Of a stretch of 8,139 nt of DNA, positions 6,394-8,139 are shown one piece after another (position 1 is the stretch's first letter; every line of letters starts with the position of its first letter). The DNA lies in the NCBI GenBank assembly GCA_964452045.1, contig CAYVKM010000124.1:1-8139 (forward strand), in the 5' to 3' direction. The position numbers and the translations under genes are program-made. The notes under the pieces were generated by a model. That model did not search any database. It was given only the letters and a program-made list of their open reading frames with translations, and was not told where the DNA came from. The DNA is from CAYVKM01 sp964452045 (GTDB lineage: Bacteria; Calditrichota; Calditrichia; RBG-13-44-9).

Positions 6394-7110
6394 TTATTTT
6401 AATAGCAACATTTCCTTGGTCTGGACAAAATCCCCTGCTTGTAGTCTGTAGAAATAAATTCCACTTGCNNNNNNNNNNNNNNNNNNNNNNNNNNNNNNNN
6501 NNNNNNNNNNNNNNNNNNNNNNNNNNNNNNNNNNNNNNNNNNNNNNNNNNNNNNNNNNNNNNNNNNNNGTCATCTTCATATCGTATACCCAGGAGTTTGA
6601 TGGAATGCCGTTGTTTGCTGTATTAAACGTAACTCCGTTGTCCAAAGACCTCAAGACGCCATTACGCGTTCCGGCAAATATTGTTTGATCTGGTGTGGTT
6701 GGATTTAAAACAACAGAGAAAATATTATCGCCGGTCGGAACCGTTACCAGCGGACTTCCCCAGGTGCTTCCGTCATCCGTCGAGCGATACAAGCCTTCTT
6801 CCTGGGGATATGGCCAAATGCTGGCATATAAATTTCCATCCCCACCATCGATAATTGTTCTGGCAATATAAACATCCCATAAATTTTCCCAGGTTGAACC
6901 CTCGTCAACCGATCTTCTTACACCACCCATATCCCCATTTGGCCAGTTGTAAGAGCTTGTGGTAACAAAAATGTGCTGGTTAAGCTGACGAACCACCATA
7001 TCCGTAACACCGCCGCCTTCGGGTGCCCCGGCAGTTTGCTGCCAAACCTGTGAATAAATGCAGCTTACGCTAATAAATAAAAGTATCATTGTGGTGGAAG
7101 TGATTTTCAC
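6394..7110 (-). CDS. Secreted BNR-like repeat protein with T9SS sorting domain, interrupted by gap (GTG start)
   Basis: First gene of the probable operon. The start is GTG at 7110, chosen over the in-frame ATG at codon 8 because AGGGAG lies five bases upstream. Residues 1-20 are a signal peptide cut after IYS, leaving Gln21. Three blade motifs are visible: VRRSVDEGSTW (64), LYRSTDDGSTW (107) and VLRSLDNGVTF (152), spaced 43-45 residues apart as in the 599-residue neighbour, which makes the two likely paralogues. After a 100-N gap only the last 24 residues of a T9SS sorting domain remain: ASGIYFYRLQ, then KEMLLLK. The sorting domain upstream of ASGIYFY needs about 60 residues, more than the 34 codons the gap allows. 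The apparent 238-residue length is therefore an artefact: either much sequence is missing or two genes are joined. The in-frame read-through is no evidence of continuity. Confidence 0.75.
   Translation of the reverse strand: MKITSTTMILLFISVSCIYSQVWQQTAGAPEGGGVTDMVVRQLNQHIFVTTSSYNWPNGDMGGVRRSVDEGSTWENLWDVYIARTIIDGGDGNLYASIWPYPQEEGLYRSTDDGSTWGSPLVTVPTGDNIFSVVLNPTTPDQTIFAGTRNGVLRSLDNGVTFNTANNGIPSNSWVYDMKMXXXXXXXXXXXXXXXXXXXXXXXXXXXXXXXXXXASGIYFYRLQAGDFVQTKEMLLLK
6469..6568. other. Assembly gap (100 N) inside the first operon gene
   Basis: Exactly 100 undetermined bases, probably a placeholder. The low-coordinate flank ends right after TAGAAATAAATTCCACTTGC; nearly the same bases occur in the sorting domain of the 279-residue gene (5550-5569, one difference). 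Assembly failure at a repeated sorting-domain sequence is therefore likely. Confidence 0.98.
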
Positions 7111-7116
7111 GATTAT

Positions 7117-7122
7117 CTCCCT
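7117..7122 (-). promoter_or_regulatory. Shine-Dalgarno AGGGAG supporting the GTG start
   Basis: AGGGAG on the minus strand, followed by six bases and then GTG at 7110. It decides the start of the first operon gene in favour of GTG. Confidence 0.7.
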
Positions 7123-7150
7123 ATAAAATTGATTTCAGATTCTGTGTATC

Positions 7151-7172
7151 AAAAAACTTGCTCACTCGAGCA
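7151..7172 (-). terminator. Possible leader hairpin with T6 tract
   Basis: On the minus strand TGCTC and GAGCA pair around the loop GAGT (7172-7159), followed by AG and six T (7156-7151), about 40 bases before the GTG of the first operon gene. The form is that of a small intrinsic terminator or attenuator in the leader. A five-pair stem is short, so this may be chance. An 11-codon reading frame (7197-7162) ends inside the stem, but its ATG has no properly spaced ribosome site. Confidence 0.25.
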
Positions 7173-7306
7173 TGAAATAAACTTTTACTCCGACCATTCC
7201 TAAATTACAGTCAACCCGGTCTTTTAGGCCAGTTAAAGTAAGCAGCCCTGTAAGAATGCGATGGTAATTCGGAAAAGAAACTCACACAGATAAATACAAA
7301 AGAAAA

Positions 7307-7314
7307 CAAATATA
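7307..7314 (-). promoter_or_regulatory. Candidate TAnnTTTG promoter element for the secreted-protein operon
   Basis: TATATTTG on the minus strand, the same octamer as in the carA promoter. It lies about 200 bases before the first operon gene. No TTTG or TTG is found at the expected upstream distance, and the sequence is AT-rich, so support is limited. Confidence 0.3.
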
Positions 7315-7689
7315 AATAATCGCACATAATATTCTCCTTGCACGTTTAAGGGTAAGGAATGAATAATTACGGACAGGATTTTGACGAGCGGTTTATTTAG
7401 CCGCTTCGCCGGAGATAGTTATATTTAATTCTGTCGGGAATCGAAAGAAGAAATACTGATGATCTATATATAAAGGGACAATAGTTATTCATCATTGTCC
7501 TCCTGGGGTTTAATTAAAGGCTAAAACTTCAAGGTTTTAAATAATTTTAATACAGCCTCCTGCCATTAGTGAATGAGTCAGTAATCGCTTAGTATATACC
7601 TAAAGACCAAAAATCGGGTGATTCTCAACCAAAATAGTGATTGTTTATAAAGTTGTCAAGAAAAAATCGCTTGGTGAGCTTATTTTTTT

Positions 7690-7871
7690 GTCTTTGCTCC
7701 GAAGGAGTGCCTTTGGCACGAGACAGGGATGGCGCGGCCGGGATGACGCAATCACGAAGACTCGTTTTTTCATGCCCGACTGAATTCAGGCATCCAGATT
7801 CTAGGGCTGGGGAAAATGGATCCCGTGCCTGCAGCAGGCAAGCCACTTATCCCGCAGTTACGGGGATGACA
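7690..7871. repeat. Dispersed repeat block C
   Basis: The first part (7690-7746) opens GTCTTTGC, carries two small hairpins (CTCC GAA GGAG at 7697-7707 and TGCC TTT GGCA at 7708-7718), then resumes with GAGACAGGGATGGCGCGG, matching the unit at 3550 with an extra segment of about 23 bases inside, and ends GGATGAC. The second part (7805-7871) is a copy of the module at 338-400, sharing TGCCTGCAGCAGGCA and the CGGGGATGACA end. Between them lies TGCCCGACTGAATTCAGGCATCCAG, a palindrome-like stretch. All parts run in the same direction as blocks A and B. The block ends 39 bases before the carA promoter. Confidence 0.6.
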
Positions 7872-7909
7872 ACTTCGGAAACTTTATTTTTTAACCCAAA
7901 AATTTACTG

Positions 7910-7940
7910 TTTGGAATCCGATGATCTTTTCCTATATTTG
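7910..7940 (+). promoter_or_regulatory. Bacteroidetes-type promoter of carA
   Basis: TTTG at 7910-7913, 19 bases, then TATATTTG at 7933-7940. This matches the known primary sigma-factor consensus of Bacteroidetes (TTTG or TTG, about 19-21 bases, TAnnTTTG). Transcription would start near 7946-7948, giving a leader of about 24 bases before carA. It lies immediately beyond repeat block C. I saw no pyrimidine- or arginine-responsive leader structure in so short a leader. Confidence 0.7.
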
Positions 7941-7952
7941 TCAAATTTTAAC

Positions 7953-7958
7953 CGGAGA
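7953..7958 (+). promoter_or_regulatory. Possible ribosome binding site of carA
   Basis: CGGAGA, 12 bases before the ATG at 7971. The core GGAG is good but the spacing is longer than usual, so initiation may depend on it only weakly. Confidence 0.4.
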
Positions 7959-7970
7959 CCATTCCTCTTA

Positions 7971-8139
7971 ATGCAGTCGAAAAAGACGGCTTCCCGAAAA
8001 TCCGAAACCACGGGCAGGTTAATCCTGGAAGACGGATCTGTATTCCAGGGCGTCTCTTTTGGCTTCCCGAGTTCTGTGGCCGGGGAAGTGGTCTTCAATA
8101 CCGGCATGACCGGATACCCGGAAACTCTCACCGACCCTT
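7971..8139 (+). CDS. carA: Carbamoyl-phosphate synthase small subunit, N-terminal part (cut by window end)
   Basis: The first 56 codons of the glutamine-hydrolysing small subunit, which passes ammonia to CarB for carbamoyl phosphate, the shared precursor of arginine and pyrimidines. The conserved opening of the CarA N-terminal domain is clear: LILEDGSVFQGVSFG (17-31) and GEVVFNTGMTGYPETLTDP (38-56), very close to known CarA proteins. The ATG at 7971 comes 30 bases after a well-formed promoter, which excludes a start much further upstream. A polar, basic stretch of about 15 residues precedes the conserved strand, slightly longer than in E. coli CarA. The class I amidotransferase domain with its Cys-His-Glu triad lies beyond the window, as presumably does carB. 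It is transcribed divergently from the secreted-protein operon and shows no functional link to it. Confidence 0.93.
   Translation, partial: MQSKKTASRKSETTGRLILEDGSVFQGVSFGFPSSVAGEVVFNTGMTGYPETLTDP

Larger units (their letters stand above)
7111..7689. other. Gene-free AT-rich stretch upstream of the operon
   Basis: No reading frame on either strand looks like a gene, and no tRNA-like T-arm (GGTTCGA type) is visible. Besides the leader hairpin and the possible promoter listed separately, there is a simple hairpin at 7475-7501 (GGACAAT paired with ATTGTCC around 11 bases, plus a terminal G-T pair) and a shorter one at 7389-7407 (AGCGG / CCGCT). Neither has a T tract directly after it. Confidence 0.5.

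Noticed and set aside
6394..7110. Lipoprotein signal (Cys at residue 17)
   Set aside because: The residues before the Cys are S-V-S; a Ser at -3 does not fit a lipobox, while the IYS|Q site fits signal peptidase I and matches the neighbours.
7625..7846. Reverse frame of 73 codons
   Set aside because: It covers repeat block C; the peptide follows the repeat modules and has no domain features.
7904..8131. Reverse frame of 75 codons at the right end
   Set aside because: It is the antisense shadow of carA, whose forward protein matches the family clearly.
3412..8139. A new defence or toxin-antitoxin system
   Set aside because: No nuclease, methyltransferase, reverse transcriptase, ATPase or small toxin-like pair is encoded; the genes present are signalling, surface and housekeeping types.

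Overview
The window reads as a metagenome-type scaffold (two 100-N gaps) from a bacterium of the FCB superphylum. The main evidence is three adjacent proteins with type IX secretion (T9SS) C-terminal sorting domains (NYPNPFNPxTTI ... SGIYxYxL ... M(L/I)LLK), all with signal peptides apparently cut just before Gln, and a promoter of the Bacteroidetes TTTG / TAnnTTTG type in front of carA. The strong Shine-Dalgarno sequences before the sorting-domain genes are unusual for core Bacteroidetes. They hint at a deeper lineage such as Ignavibacteriota, Calditrichota or a relative, but this placement is inference.

Layout. 1-577: no supported gene; holds a mosaic of GC-rich palindromic intergenic repeats. 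578-3391 (-): a 937-residue membrane signalling protein with tandem PDZ domains, about ten membrane helices, a GAF-like domain and a SpoIIE/RsbU-type PP2C phosphatase domain. 3392-3677: intergenic, with an AT-rich inverted repeat and a second repeat block. 3678-7110 (-): a probable three-gene operon of secreted proteins, read from high to low coordinates: a BNR/sialidase-like repeat protein broken by a gap, a 279-residue protein of the GFEDW beta-sandwich type, and a 599-residue BNR-like repeat protein, also gapped. 7111-7970: a gene-free divergent region with a possible leader hairpin, a third repeat block and a well-formed promoter. 7971-8139 (+): the first 56 codons of carA, the small subunit of carbamoyl-phosphate synthase, running off the window.

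How the parts relate. The three sorting-domain proteins are probably co-transcribed, exported by Sec, moved across the outer membrane by T9SS and attached to or released from the cell surface. The phosphatase is probably a separate unit that links a periplasmic or membrane signal to a cytoplasmic partner-switching pathway; no anti-sigma kinase or STAS partner lies in the window. carA is housekeeping (arginine and pyrimidine synthesis). I see no clearly new multi-gene system. The most useful leads are the repeat family shared by all three intergenic regions, the Gln-after-signal-peptide pattern together with the promoter type, the PDZ-phosphatase architecture, and two assembly gaps that behave differently when tested against the protein repeats.
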